From assembly GCA_963817135.1 (NCBI GenBank), contig CAWFNG010000022.1, positions 73,130-137,129 of the forward strand: a stretch of 64,000 nt of DNA, in the 5' to 3' direction. The translations under genes were made by a program, and so were the position numbers. Below are positions 17,194 through 25,726 of the stretch, piece by piece (the stretch's first letter is position 1; each line of letters opens with the position of its first letter). The notes under the pieces were generated by a model. The model worked only from the letters and a program-made list of their open reading frames with translations, ran no database searches and was not told where the DNA came from. The stretch is from VAZQ01 sp963817135 (GTDB lineage Bacteria > Pseudomonadota > Alphaproteobacteria > Rhizobiales > Xanthobacteraceae).

Positions 17194-17373
17194 ATGAGCG
17201 ATCTATTGTTGTCCTATGCCCAAGGCTTTCTGGAATACCAGGTGCTCATCAGCGCATGCCTGATTGTTTTCGTCTTCTATGCGGTAGGCAGAGACGTAAG
17301 CCGCGGCCTTGGCCGGGTCGAAGACGAGCTTGGCAAGATTGCAAATGCCATCAAGCAGACCCGCCGCGATTAG
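17194..17373 (+). CDS. Small single-pass membrane protein, 59 residues
   Basis: An ATG at 17194 lies 8 bases after a strong Shine-Dalgarno (AGGAGGAAAG), and the frame runs 59 codons to TAG 17371-17373. The product begins MSDLLLSYAQGFLEYQ, has one hydrophobic segment (VLISACLIVFVFYAVG), and ends with a charged amphipathic tail (GRVEDELGKIANAIKQ). The pattern is that of a real short inner-membrane protein with a coiled-coil-like cytoplasmic tail. It is divergent from the dehydrogenase gene and convergent with the CoA transferase gene. I do not recognize a family. Confidence 0.75.
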   Translation: MSDLLLSYAQGFLEYQVLISACLIVFVFYAVGRDVSRGLGRVEDELGKIANAIKQTRRD

Positions 17374-17437
17374 AGCGTCATGATTTTTGTTCGACTCGCC
17401 ATCCCGCTCTATTTCTTTAGTTAGGCATAATCTTTTT

Positions 17438-17462
17438 CCGAAAAGTGGGGCCCACTTTTCGG
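17438..17462. repeat. Near-perfect palindrome within a rhizobial repeat-like segment
   Basis: CCGAAAAGTGGG (17438-17449) and CCCACTTTTCGG (17451-17462) form a perfect 12-base inverted repeat around a single G. The flanks (GAGCGTCATGATTTTTG at 17374 and GGATCATGCTTTAAT after it) resemble an intergenic palindromic repeat common in Bradyrhizobium and relatives. It sits between two convergent genes and could act as a bidirectional terminator. Confidence 0.75.
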
Positions 17463-17471
17463 GATCATGCT

Positions 17472-18587
17472 TTAATCAGAAAATCCGGTGTGCTCTCCAG
17501 GCCGCGGCGCCGAGCGCGCCGTGCCCGGCGGCGCGCGAAAGCCCGGCACAATCGGCATTGGCAGCGCAGGCATGCGCCCGACCGTTTCATTGCCGAGCAA
17601 ATGGTCGAACAGCCCGCGTGCCTTGAAATGCGGATCATCCAGTGCCTCGCGAAGGCTCGCGACAACCGAGCAGCAGCAATCGCGTCCGGCGATCCGCTGC
17701 CGCCAATCTTCCGCGGCCACACCGGCAATGATTTCGGCACAGCGGCGCGCGGTCGCGTGCGGATCGCGGCTGTCGTCACGCAAGCAGGCATCGAGCTTAA
17801 TGATATCGCAGAACTCGTCCCAGAACTTCTGCTCAAGCGCCGCCACCGCCAGCACCCTCGCGTCGCTGGTCGGATAGAGGCGAAACCGCGGCGAGCCGCC
17901 GGTCAGATGCTCGGCGCTGTTACGAGGTTCAACGCCGGTTGCGGCGAGCGTCCCCAACGCCCAGAACATCCAGGGGAACACATTGTCCGACATTGAAATG
18001 TCGAGATGGCGACCGCGTCCTGTGCACACGCGCTCGATGAGCGCGAGCAGGATGTTCATGACTGCGGGATAGGCGCCGCCGCCGATATCGGCAACGAGGG
18101 CCGGCGGCACCACCGGTTGCGCGCGATCGCCCATGGACAGCGCGAGCAGCCCCGCATCGCCGATGTAGTTGAGGTCGTGGCCCGCGACATTGCGTTTCGG
18201 TCCGTTCTGGCCATAGCCGCTGATGGAGCAATAGATCAGTCGCGGGTTCGATGCTGCGACGCTGTCGTAGTCGAGGCCGAGCCGTGTCATCACGCCAGGA
18301 CGGAACTGCTCGACCAAAACGTCAGCGCGCGCGATCAGATTTTGCAGCTTGTCGCGTTCGGCAGGGTTTTTCAGATCGAGCATGAGGCTCTTCTTGCCAC
18401 GATTGAGGAGCGCAAAATTCACGCTGCTCTCGCCCCAACGCGGCGCATAGCCGCGCATATCCTCGCCGCATGGAGGCCGCTCGATCTTAAGGACTTCTGC
18501 GCCCGCCTCGGCGAGAATGAGGGTCGCGAGGGGGCCAGGGAGCAGCGTGGAAAAATCGAGAACGCGAATGCCGGCGAGTGGCTGCAT
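17472..18587 (-). CDS. Class III CoA transferase, CaiB/BaiF family
   Basis: A 371-residue protein beginning MQPLAGIRVLDFSTLLPGPL, the family N-terminus. Diagnostic segments are LAEAGAEVLKIERP, DVLVEQFRPGVM, and GYGQNGPKRNVAGHDLNYIG, which contains the catalytic Asp that forms the acyl-CoA intermediate. Such enzymes move CoA between carboxylic acids; the substrate pair is not determinable from sequence. The C-terminus is rich in Pro and Arg. The gene follows the holin-like protein gene by 18 bases on the same strand, so the two may share a transcript, though no functional link is obvious. Confidence 0.92.
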   Translation of the reverse strand: MQPLAGIRVLDFSTLLPGPLATLILAEAGAEVLKIERPPCGEDMRGYAPRWGESSVNFALLNRGKKSLMLDLKNPAERDKLQNLIARADVLVEQFRPGVMTRLGLDYDSVAASNPRLIYCSISGYGQNGPKRNVAGHDLNYIGDAGLLALSMGDRAQPVVPPALVADIGGGAYPAVMNILLALIERVCTGRGRHLDISMSDNVFPWMFWALGTLAATGVEPRNSAEHLTGGSPRFRLYPTSDARVLAVAALEQKFWDEFCDIIKLDACLRDDSRDPHATARRCAEIIAGVAAEDWRQRIAGRDCCCSVVASLREALDDPHFKARGLFDHLLGNETVGRMPALPMPIVPGFRAPPGTARSAPRPGEHTGFSD

Positions 18588-18605
18588 GCTGTGCCATGAT
18601 CCCGC

Positions 18606-19070
18606 TCAATCGCCCGGCGCCGCGTCTGCATCCTGGGAGCGCGACTTACGGCCGAGCCACTCGTTCCCGAGCCCCGCGGCAAGCACGGCGACCGCCGCAA
18701 GCGAGGCAAGCTTGCGCCAGCCGATTGACTGCCCAAGCTGGAATCCCATGGCCATCAGTTTGGGATCGAGCATGCTGCCGGTGCGCTTGCGTTCCGCCAG
18801 TTCGAGCTGCGCGCGGCGCATATTGCTTCGGCGCACGAGCAGGCTCGCAACGGCGGCGATAATTGCAACCAGGACGAACAATGCACCAAAAGCCAGACCG
18901 GCCCGCACCGCGCCATAACGATGGCTGATCCAGATATAAGCGGCGGTAAGAAAGAATGCCGCCGCCAGCGCGGCGGCAAAGGCGGCGAGTCCGGCCCAAA
19001 CGACGATTGCGCCACTCAGGCCGGCGCGGACCTGTGCTTTGAGAACAAAATAGCGGATCAAGCCGCCCAT
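18606..19070 (-). CDS. Phage-holin-family/DUF1469-type membrane protein
   Basis: A 154-residue protein with two strong hydrophobic segments (GAIVVWAGLAAFAAALAAAF and AGLAFGALFVLVAIIAAVAS), then a charged helix (RRSNMRRAQLELAERKR) and a weaker third hydrophobic stretch. This layout is that of the small Actinobacterial-holin-X-like proteins found beside YqjD/ElaB-type genes in Proteobacteria. It starts 9 bases after the DUF883 gene on the same strand, the usual pairing. No lytic role is implied; these are probably stationary-phase or envelope-stress membrane proteins. Confidence 0.78.
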   Translation of the reverse strand: MGGLIRYFVLKAQVRAGLSGAIVVWAGLAAFAAALAAAFFLTAAYIWISHRYGAVRAGLAFGALFVLVAIIAAVASLLVRRSNMRRAQLELAERKRTGSMLDPKLMAMGFQLGQSIGWRKLASLAAVAVLAAGLGNEWLGRKSRSQDADAAPGD

Positions 19071-19079
19071 TCGTTCAGC

Positions 19080-19475
19080 TCAGCGCCTCCACGTGGCGCC
19101 GAACAGGAAGCCGATGCCGACCGCTATTGCCAGCGTCGTGTACGGGCGCTTCTGCAACAATTCATCAATCGCTTCGGCAATGGTGTCGCCGACCTCGCGT
19201 ACCGCCTCGACCGCCTCCTGTCCCTTGGCCGAAGCATCGGACATGACGCCTTCGATGTTCGATTTCGCTCGCGTCCATGCACGGGTCGTCCGCGCACCGG
19301 CGATATCGGTGATCTGCTCGGCGAGGCGCCTTACGTCGTTCCGTAACGCTTCGAAATCGGCCTCGATGTCTGCGCTGGCAGCGGAAGCTGCTTTGCCGCT
19401 CTCGCGCACCGCTTCTTTTGCATCTTTGACGGTATCACGCACGGTATCCCGCATCGTGCCGTAGGTACTGGACAT
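19080..19475 (-). CDS. DUF883 (YqjD/ElaB-like) membrane-anchored helical protein
   Basis: A 131-residue protein starting MSSTYGTMRDTVRDTVK from ATG 19475, with GGAG eight bases upstream. A long amphipathic, Ala-rich helical region (two coiled-coil-like stretches) is followed by a C-terminal transmembrane segment (YTTLAIAVGIGFLFGATWRR), the signature of the YqjD/ElaB/CsbD-like ribosome-binding inner-membrane proteins of stationary phase. It overlaps nothing and precedes the holin-family gene by 9 bases. An upstream ATG at 19508 in the same frame is possible but lacks the conserved character. Confidence 0.83.
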   Translation of the reverse strand: MSSTYGTMRDTVRDTVKDAKEAVRESGKAASAASADIEADFEALRNDVRRLAEQITDIAGARTTRAWTRAKSNIEGVMSDASAKGQEAVEAVREVGDTIAEAIDELLQKRPYTTLAIAVGIGFLFGATWRR

Positions 19476-19636
19476 TTGCCTGCTCCACATTGGCTGTTGT
19501 GTCGGCAAACCGGATGCCGACGAAGAAGTTCCTTCAGGAAGCTCGCTTGCGAAATCGCTGCAGATTCAGTCGCGATTTCCATCGCGTGCGCATTGTCATT
19601 CGATAATGCAACTTTTTCCCACCATGCGCTATAGGC

Positions 19637-20680
19637 CTACCCCGGAAGCTTGCTCTCTTCGGGCGGGAACAAATGATTGAGCGTGACCACGCCGATGATG
19701 GTAAGCGGAACGGCCAGAAATGTTCCGATCGGACCCCATAACCAGGTCCAGAATGCGAGCGCCAGGATCACCACCAGCGGGTTGAGCGTCATGCGCCGGC
19801 CCAGGACGGTGGGCGTGATGAACTGGCCTTCCACGGTCGCCAGCGCAACAAATGCCGCCGGCGGAACCAGCGCATAGGTAAAAGAGGGAAACGTTACCAG
19901 CCCGACGCCGAACAGGATTATCGTCATGCACGCAGCACCGATATACGGAACATAGTTGAGCACCATTGCCAGGACGCCGAACAGTATCGCGCTCGGAAAT
20001 CCGAACAGCCAGGCGCCGATCGCCGTCGTCACGCCAAGCGCAATGTTGATGACCGTTACGATCGCGAGATAGGACGCAAGATTTTCCTCGACATCGTTGG
20101 CAATTCGAATGAACCGAAGCTTGCCGTCACGGGTGGAAAAAAACGACACCATGTATCTGCGGAAATCCACCTGCGCGGCGAGAAAAAAAACCAGCGTTAC
20201 AAAGGTCAATACCAGCTCTGCGACCGCCGGGGTGATGACGGTAATGACCGGCGTCACGATGGCCAATTGCGAGGGCTCGACCGCCACGGCAGTTTGCCCG
20301 CGCGGCAGAAACGCCTCCGTCAATTCGCGCCACGCAGCGAACGGCCGGTCGAGAACGTAAAGCTTCTGCCTGACGGTGGCGGCGATTTCCGGCGCCCTGG
20401 CAATCCACTCGCTTACCGGCTGGGCGAGCAGGGAGACGGAAATCGCGCCCGCGGCAACGAGCCCGACGCCGAGAGCTATGGCGCTGACCCACGGCGAGAT
20501 TGCATGCCGCGCCGCCAATTTCACCAGCGGGGCGAGCGTCGCGCCGATGACCAGCGCGGCTGCGATCGGCAGCAGAATGGGACGACAAAAGTAAAGACAC
20601 GCCCCCGCAAGAATGATGAAAATACCCACGGTTGCCATCTGAGCAGCCGGCGCCCAGAGGTCACCGTCGCGTTCGGGCAA
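19637..20680 (-). CDS. AI-2E family transporter (PerM/TqsA-like)
   Basis: A membrane protein of about 347 residues with around eight hydrophobic helices. The family pattern is clear: an N-terminal helix pair (MATVGIFIILAGACLYF), a soluble region, then GVTTAIGAWLFGFPSAILFG, LNYVPYIGA and FWTWLWGPIGTFLAVPL near the C-terminus. Members export small molecules or act as sodium/proton antiporters; AI-2 itself is not implied. The start is uncertain: TTG at 20680 or ATG at 20638 (same frame). Its upstream region is filled by a CTAG hairpin block shared with divergent ileS. Confidence 0.9.
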   Translation of the reverse strand: MPERDGDLWAPAAQMATVGIFIILAGACLYFCRPILLPIAAALVIGATLAPLVKLAARHAISPWVSAIALGVGLVAAGAISVSLLAQPVSEWIARAPEIAATVRQKLYVLDRPFAAWRELTEAFLPRGQTAVAVEPSQLAIVTPVITVITPAVAELVLTFVTLVFFLAAQVDFRRYMVSFFSTRDGKLRFIRIANDVEENLASYLAIVTVINIALGVTTAIGAWLFGFPSAILFGVLAMVLNYVPYIGAACMTIILFGVGLVTFPSFTYALVPPAAFVALATVEGQFITPTVLGRRMTLNPLVVILALAFWTWLWGPIGTFLAVPLTIIGVVTLNHLFPPEESKLPG

Positions 20681-20812
20681 AGATTTCGACCGGTTCCTTT
20701 TCCTTCATGGTGAGCACGTGCAAGCAACGCCTATCGTTTCGCCGGGTTCCGTGTCGCCAATTCCGGAGTGCAGCGGCGTTGCGCATCCTGTAGAAAGTCG
20801 AAGATCGATCTG

Positions 20813-21140
20813 CTAGTGTCCCGGTTCCGACGTTCGTATCACTTTGCAGCACTCTCGCAAACGAACGTCGGAACCAAAGGGACACTAGCAACTATTTGAT
20901 TTTAGTGTGGCTTTGGATTTGACGTTCCTACAAATGACTCGCGGCAATGCTGATAGGAACGTCAAATCCGCCACACTAGTGGTTCGATTCCGAAGTTCGC
21001 CAGCGCGCGGCAAGTTCAGGTGCGAACTTCGGAATCTGAGGACCACTAGCAACGTTATGATTCCAGTGCGGTTTCGAATTTGAAGTTCCTAAACGAGCTT
21101 GCAGCCGGTAATGATAGGAACTTCAAATTCACCGCACTAG
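20813..21140. repeat. CTAG-bounded composite hairpin block, order (inverted) C-D-A-B
   Basis: On the + strand: B 20813-20888, 13-base spacer, A 20902-20979, D 20976-21049 (sharing the CTAG with A), 13-base spacer, C 21063-21140. All modules are reverse complemented relative to the block at 1205, and the pair order is swapped (CD then AB instead of AB then CD). The A and C modules have TTAG and CCAG instead of CTAG at one end. The block ends 10 bases before the ileS start codon. Confidence 0.95.
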
Positions 21141-21150
21141 CCCCGCGACC

Positions 21151-24117
21151 ATGAACGATCCCGCCCGCGACTACAGCGAGACACTTTTCCTGCCGAAGAC
21201 GGATTTTCCCATGCGGGCCGGGCTGCCGCAGAAGGAGCCCGAAATTCTCGCACGCTGGCAGAAGCTCGGCCTGTATGAGCGGCTGCGCCAGAATTCGCGC
21301 GGACGGCCGAGATTCATCCTGCACGACGGTCCGCCATACGCCAATGGCGACATCCATATCGGGCACGCGCTCAACAAGATCCTCAAAGACGTGGTCACGC
21401 GCTCGCAGCAGATGCTGGGTTACGATTCAAATTATGTGCCGGGCTGGGACTGCCACGGGCTGCCCATCGAGTGGAAGATCGAGGAAGAATACCGCGCCAA
21501 GGGCAAAAACAAGGATGCGGTCCCGGTCGTGGAATTCCGGCGTGAATGCCGCGCCTTCGCGGCGCATTGGATCGATGTTCAGCGCGAGCAGTTCAAGCGG
21601 CTTGGCGTCGAAGGCGATTGGCGCCACCCCTACACCACCATGGAGTTTGCCGCCGAAGCGCAGATCGCGCGCGAAATCATGAAATTCGCGCGCAATGGGA
21701 CGCTCTACCGCGGCTCGAAGCCGGTGATGTGGTCGGTCGTGGAGAAGACGGCGCTGGCGGAAGCCGAGGTCGAATACGAGGATTACGTCTCGGACCAGGT
21801 TTGGGTCAAATTCCCGGTTCGAGATGCTGCCGATCAGGAGATCAAGAGGGCCAGTATCCTCATTTGGACGACCACGCCATGGACGATCCCCGGCAATCGC
21901 GCCATCAGCTTCTCGCCGAAGATCGCCTACGGGCTTTACCGCATCAGCGATGCTCCCAATGACAACTGGGCCAAGCCCGGCGACCTCTACATTCTCGCCG
22001 ACAATCTCGTGCTCGATGCACTGCGGCAAGCACGCGTCACAGCGTTCAAGAAGCTTCGGGCGGTCGCGGCGGACGAGTTGCAACGGCTCGTCAGCAGCCA
22101 CCCATTGAAGGGTTTTGCCGCAGACTATGCGTTTGCGGTTCCCCTGCTTGCCGGCGAGCATGTCGCCGACGATGCCGGCACCGGCTTCGTACATACCGCT
22201 CCCGGGCATGGCCGGGATGACTTCGATGTGTGGACGGCGAATGCCGCAAGCCTGCAAGCGCGCGGTATCAATACCGCGATTCCCTATACAGTCGACGCCG
22301 ACGGGCGCTTCACACAGGAGGCGCCGGGGTTTGCCGGCAAAAGCGTACTCACCGCCGAGGGCGAGCGGGGCGATGCCAACGAAGCGGTTATCAAGGCCCT
22401 GATCGAAGCGGGCATGCTGATCGCGCGCTCCCGCCTCAAGCATCAGTATCCGCATTCCTGGCGTTCGAAAAAACCCATCATTTTTCGCAATACGCCGCAA
22501 TGGTTCATTGCCATGGACAAGCCGATCGCGGGCGAGGATGGCACCGCGCTCGCCGGCGACAGCTTGCGCCGGCGTGCGCTCGCCGCCATCAAACGCACCG
22601 CATGGGTGCCGCCCCAGGGCGAGAACCGCATCACCGGCATGATCGCCACCCGCCCCGACTGGGTGATCTCGCGCCAGCGCGCATGGGGCGTGCCGATCAC
22701 CGTATTCGTGCGGGAAAAAGCCGACGGAACGCTCGACATCCTCGATGATCCTGCAGTCGACAAGCGCATCGCGGATGCATTCGAAGCGCAAGGCGCAGAT
22801 GCATGGTATGAACCCGGTGCTGCGCGCCGTTTCCTGGCGCCGGATTACGATTACGACGCGTGGCACAAGGTCGATGACATATTGGACGTCTGGTTCGATT
22901 CCGGCTCGACCTACGCCTTCACGCTGGAAAGGCGTCGCGATCTTGCCGTCAGGCGCAAGCAGGATGGCGGAGCCGACACGGTGATGTATCTCGAAGGCTC
23001 CGACCAGCACCGCGGCTGGTTTCAGTCATCGCTTTTGGAATCCTGCGGCACGCGCGGAGGTGCGCCTTTCGACGTGGTGCTCACCCATGGCTTCGTTCTC
23101 GATCAGGACGGCCATAAGATGTCGAAATCGCTCGGCAACGTGGTCGCCCCGCAGGACGTGATCAAGCAATCCGGCGCCGATATCCTGCGCATGTGGGTTT
23201 GCGCCTCCGACTATGCCGACGACCTGCGCATCGGCCGGGAAATCCTCAAAACCACCATTGAGACCTACCGCAAGCTGCGCAACACCATTCGCTGGATGCT
23301 GGGCTCGTTGGCGCATCTGACCGACGAAGATACGCTCGCTTTCGGCAAAATGCCGGAACTCGATCGGCTGATGCTGCACCGGCTTTTCGAGCTCGACCGG
23401 CTGGTGCGCCAATCCTATGCCGCTTTCGATTACAAGCGCATTTTCGCCGCTCTCAACAGTTTCATGACCAGCGATCTCTCGGCTTTCTATTTCGATATTC
23501 GCAAGGATGCCCTCTATTGCGATCCGATCTCCTCGAACACGCGGCGCGCCTCGCTGCGAGTGATCGATGAGCTGTTCCGCCATTCGGTAATGTGGCTTGC
23601 CCCGATGCTTCCATTTACCGCCGAGGAGGCATGGCTCGCGCGTTACCCGTCGGCACATGATTCGGTGCACCTCGAATTGTTTCCGGAACCGCCCGAGGCG
23701 TGGCGCGATGAGGCGCTGGCGGAGAAATGGCGCAAAGTCAGGCTGGTGCGGCGCGTGGTCACCGGCGCGCTCGAGGTCGAGCGGGCGCACAAGCGCATCG
23801 GCTCCTCGCTCGAGGCTGCCCCCGTCGTCTACATCGCGGATCTCGAACTGTTTGCCGCGGTCGTCGATATCGACCTCGCCGAAGTAGCGATCACGTCCGC
23901 GGCAAACCTGGTCGAAGGCGACGGTCCGCCGGACGCCTTCAGGCTCGGCGAGGTCCCCGGCGTTGCGGTGGAGGTACGTCTGGCCCAGGGAAAAAAATGC
24001 GCACGGTCCTGGAAAATTCTTCCGAGCGTCGGCTCTGACCCCGCGTATCCCGATGTTTCGCCGCGTGATGCGCAGGCGTTGCGCGAGTGGAAACTGATGC
24101 GCAACGCCGCAGAGTAA
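21151..24117 (+). CDS. ileS: Isoleucyl-tRNA synthetase
   Basis: A 988-residue class I synthetase for tRNA-Ile, the normal length. Landmarks are the N-terminal DYSETLFLPKTDFPMRAGLP, the HIGH motif in YANGDIHIGHALNKIL, GWDCHGLPIEWKIE, the editing domain, and KMSKSLGNVV. The C-terminal zinc-finger Cys motif of some IleRS is not present, as is usual in this lineage. The start at ATG 21151 matches relatives but lies only 10 bases after the CTAG hairpin C module, with no clear Shine-Dalgarno in between. The stop overlaps the lspA start (TAATG). Confidence 0.97.
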   Translation: MNDPARDYSETLFLPKTDFPMRAGLPQKEPEILARWQKLGLYERLRQNSRGRPRFILHDGPPYANGDIHIGHALNKILKDVVTRSQQMLGYDSNYVPGWDCHGLPIEWKIEEEYRAKGKNKDAVPVVEFRRECRAFAAHWIDVQREQFKRLGVEGDWRHPYTTMEFAAEAQIAREIMKFARNGTLYRGSKPVMWSVVEKTALAEAEVEYEDYVSDQVWVKFPVRDAADQEIKRASILIWTTTPWTIPGNRAISFSPKIAYGLYRISDAPNDNWAKPGDLYILADNLVLDALRQARVTAFKKLRAVAADELQRLVSSHPLKGFAADYAFAVPLLAGEHVADDAGTGFVHTAPGHGRDDFDVWTANAASLQARGINTAIPYTVDADGRFTQEAPGFAGKSVLTAEGERGDANEAVIKALIEAGMLIARSRLKHQYPHSWRSKKPIIFRNTPQWFIAMDKPIAGEDGTALAGDSLRRRALAAIKRTAWVPPQGENRITGMIATRPDWVISRQRAWGVPITVFVREKADGTLDILDDPAVDKRIADAFEAQGADAWYEPGAARRFLAPDYDYDAWHKVDDILDVWFDSGSTYAFTLERRRDLAVRRKQDGGADTVMYLEGSDQHRGWFQSSLLESCGTRGGAPFDVVLTHGFVLDQDGHKMSKSLGNVVAPQDVIKQSGADILRMWVCASDYADDLRIGREILKTTIETYRKLRNTIRWMLGSLAHLTDEDTLAFGKMPELDRLMLHRLFELDRLVRQSYAAFDYKRIFAALNSFMTSDLSAFYFDIRKDALYCDPISSNTRRASLRVIDELFRHSVMWLAPMLPFTAEEAWLARYPSAHDSVHLELFPEPPEAWRDEALAEKWRKVRLVRRVVTGALEVERAHKRIGSSLEAAPVVYIADLELFAAVVDIDLAEVAITSAANLVEGDGPPDAFRLGEVPGVAVEVRLAQGKKCARSWKILPSVGSDPAYPDVSPRDAQALREWKLMRNAAE

Positions 24118-24662
24118 TGAAAGCCATGAGCACCACGAGCGCCCTTTCCTATCGCTCCATGCTGTGGGGTCGCCACACCGGATTCGGGCTCGCCGTCGCG
24201 CTCGCCGCCGCGCTGATCGACCAGGCGAGCAAGCTCTGGATCCTTTTTGTCCTCGAGCTTGGCATCCGGGAGAGCATTACGGTTACGCCGTTTCTCGACC
24301 TCATGCTCACCTGGAATACCGGGATCAGCTACGGCCTGTTTCGGCAAGAGGGCCCGCTGGGGCAATGGGCATTGCTGGCGCTCAAGGCGATCGCTGCCGT
24401 CCTGCTGTGGATCTGGCTTACGCGGGCCTCTTCTCGGCTAACCGCCCTGTCGCTCGGGCTTATTATCGGGGGTGCGGTGGGTAATGCCATCGACCGTCTC
24501 GCTTATGGTGCCGTCGCCGATTTCATTCTCTTTCACATCACCACCGAGACCTACAGCTTCCAGTGGTATGTCTTTAACCTTGCCGATGTCGCGATCGTTG
24601 CCGGCGTGATCGGGCTCATCTACGAAACCCTCTTTGGCGCCGACGCCGCAAAAGCGCCCTGA
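24117..24662 (+). CDS. lspA: Lipoprotein signal peptidase II
   Basis: A 181-residue integral membrane aspartyl protease with four helices. The catalytic Asp residues lie in GGAVGNAIDRLAYGAVADF and in YVFNLADVAI; the family segment LTWNTGISYGLF is present. It removes signal peptides from prolipoproteins in the inner membrane, for example that of the CAP-domain lipoprotein at 9.3-9.9 kb. ATG 24117 overlaps the ileS stop by one base, matching the widespread ileS-lspA coupling. An upstream extension to 24087 lies within ileS. Confidence 0.96.
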   Translation: MKAMSTTSALSYRSMLWGRHTGFGLAVALAAALIDQASKLWILFVLELGIRESITVTPFLDLMLTWNTGISYGLFRQEGPLGQWALLALKAIAAVLLWIWLTRASSRLTALSLGLIIGGAVGNAIDRLAYGAVADFILFHITTETYSFQWYVFNLADVAIVAGVIGLIYETLFGADAAKAP

Positions 24663-24724
24663 TCCTGGCCAAAATAGCGCCTGGGGAAGCGGCACATTTC
24701 GCCGCTTTATGAAGGGGATAGACG

Positions 24725-25444
24725 ATGCGGAATCGATACGCGACAGGGCGCCGGCGCACGGCAGCCTTTGGCGGCTTATTGACGCTGGCGCTCGCGCTGG
24801 CAGCCAGCACCGGTAGCGCCTTCTCTCAGGATGCGAATGAAGAAGACGTGCCGCTCGATACCAAGCTGTTCCGGAACTTCATGCATGAACTGGGCTTTAG
24901 AGCGGACGGCGGCGCCGGCATCGATTATCGCGAGCGCGCGCCTCTGGTCGTGCCGCCGAGCCGCGATCTTCCGCCGCCGCAAACCGAAGGCCCGGCGGCG
25001 AAAAATCCCGCTTGGCCGAAGGATCCGGATGTGACCCGTCGTCGCAATGCGGCCGCAGCAGCGGAAAAAGCCAAGCTTCGGTCATCGAACGACCTGATAG
25101 AGGAATCGCGGCCGCTGCGACCCGACGAACTCGACAAGGGTCGCGGCAGCGGCACTGCCAACGGCAAATCGCAGACTGGCCGCACCACGGAAGAGACCGC
25201 GCGCCCGCTCTCGCCGGCGGAGCTTGGACAAAACAAAACCTTGCTGGAAGGGATGTTCTCCTCGATGGGGCCGCAACGGGCCGAAAGCGCACCGTTTGCC
25301 GGCGAACCGCCGCGAACGAGCATGACTGCACCGCCCCCTGGCTATCAGACACCCTCCCCCAATTATCCGTATGGCATTGACCCCAATAGGCAGGCACCCG
25401 GAAAAGCACAGACCCTGGAGGAGCGACTCGAGCCTGCGCGCTGA
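24725..25444 (+). CDS. Exported proline-rich protein of unknown function
   Basis: A 239-residue protein with a signal peptide (basic MRNRYATGRRR, then LLTLALALAASTGSAFSQ). The mature part has a short conserved-looking segment (PLDTKLFRNFMHELGF) followed by low-complexity sequence rich in Pro, Glu, Arg and Gly, including the repeated theme RPLRPDEL / RPLSPAEL. No known fold is visible. It sits between lspA and the M16 peptidase pair on the same strand, a position I associate with a conserved unknown protein in Bradyrhizobium relatives. It may act with the M16 peptidases in the periplasm, but that is a guess from position. Confidence 0.72.
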   Translation: MRNRYATGRRRTAAFGGLLTLALALAASTGSAFSQDANEEDVPLDTKLFRNFMHELGFRADGGAGIDYRERAPLVVPPSRDLPPPQTEGPAAKNPAWPKDPDVTRRRNAAAAAEKAKLRSSNDLIEESRPLRPDELDKGRGSGTANGKSQTGRTTEETARPLSPAELGQNKTLLEGMFSSMGPQRAESAPFAGEPPRTSMTAPPPGYQTPSPNYPYGIDPNRQAPGKAQTLEERLEPAR

Positions 25445-25512
25445 AGTGCACTAAAGTGAATTAGTGGCGGCGCTGGTTGCATCGCATTGAATTTCGTGCC
25501 ATCCGGCTCATC

Positions 25513-25692
25513 GTAGTGCGGTCCACTAGTGTGGCGGATTTGACGTTCCTATCAGCATTGCCGCGAGTCATTCGTAGGAACGTCAAATCCGAAGCCACAC
25601 TAGAATCAAATAGTTGCTAGTGTCCCTTTGGTTCCGACATTCGTTTGCGAGCGTGCTGCAAGGTGATACGAATGTCGGAACCGGGACACTAG
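25513..25692. repeat. CTAG hairpin pair A-B with deletion scar of a C-D pair
   Basis: A 25526-25603, 13-base spacer 25604-25616, B 25617-25692. Immediately left, bases 25513-25529 read TAGTGCGG followed by TCCACTAG: the first bases of a C module joined to the last bases of a D module. This fits a former C-D-A-B block, as at 20.8 kb, from which nearly all of C-D was deleted. It lies 34 bases upstream of the M16 peptidase gene. Confidence 0.88.
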
Positions 25693-25726
25693 GAGTGGGG
25701 CGACGGCTAACTCCACGAGATTATTG

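Noticed and set aside
18606..19070. Prophage lysis gene, because of the holin-like family name
   Set aside because: It sits next to a DUF883 gene in core genome with no other phage genes; this pairing is a cellular membrane-protein module.
21427..23010. A 527-codon leftward frame inside ileS
   Set aside because: It is the antisense of a well-supported synthetase gene and has no recognizable domains.
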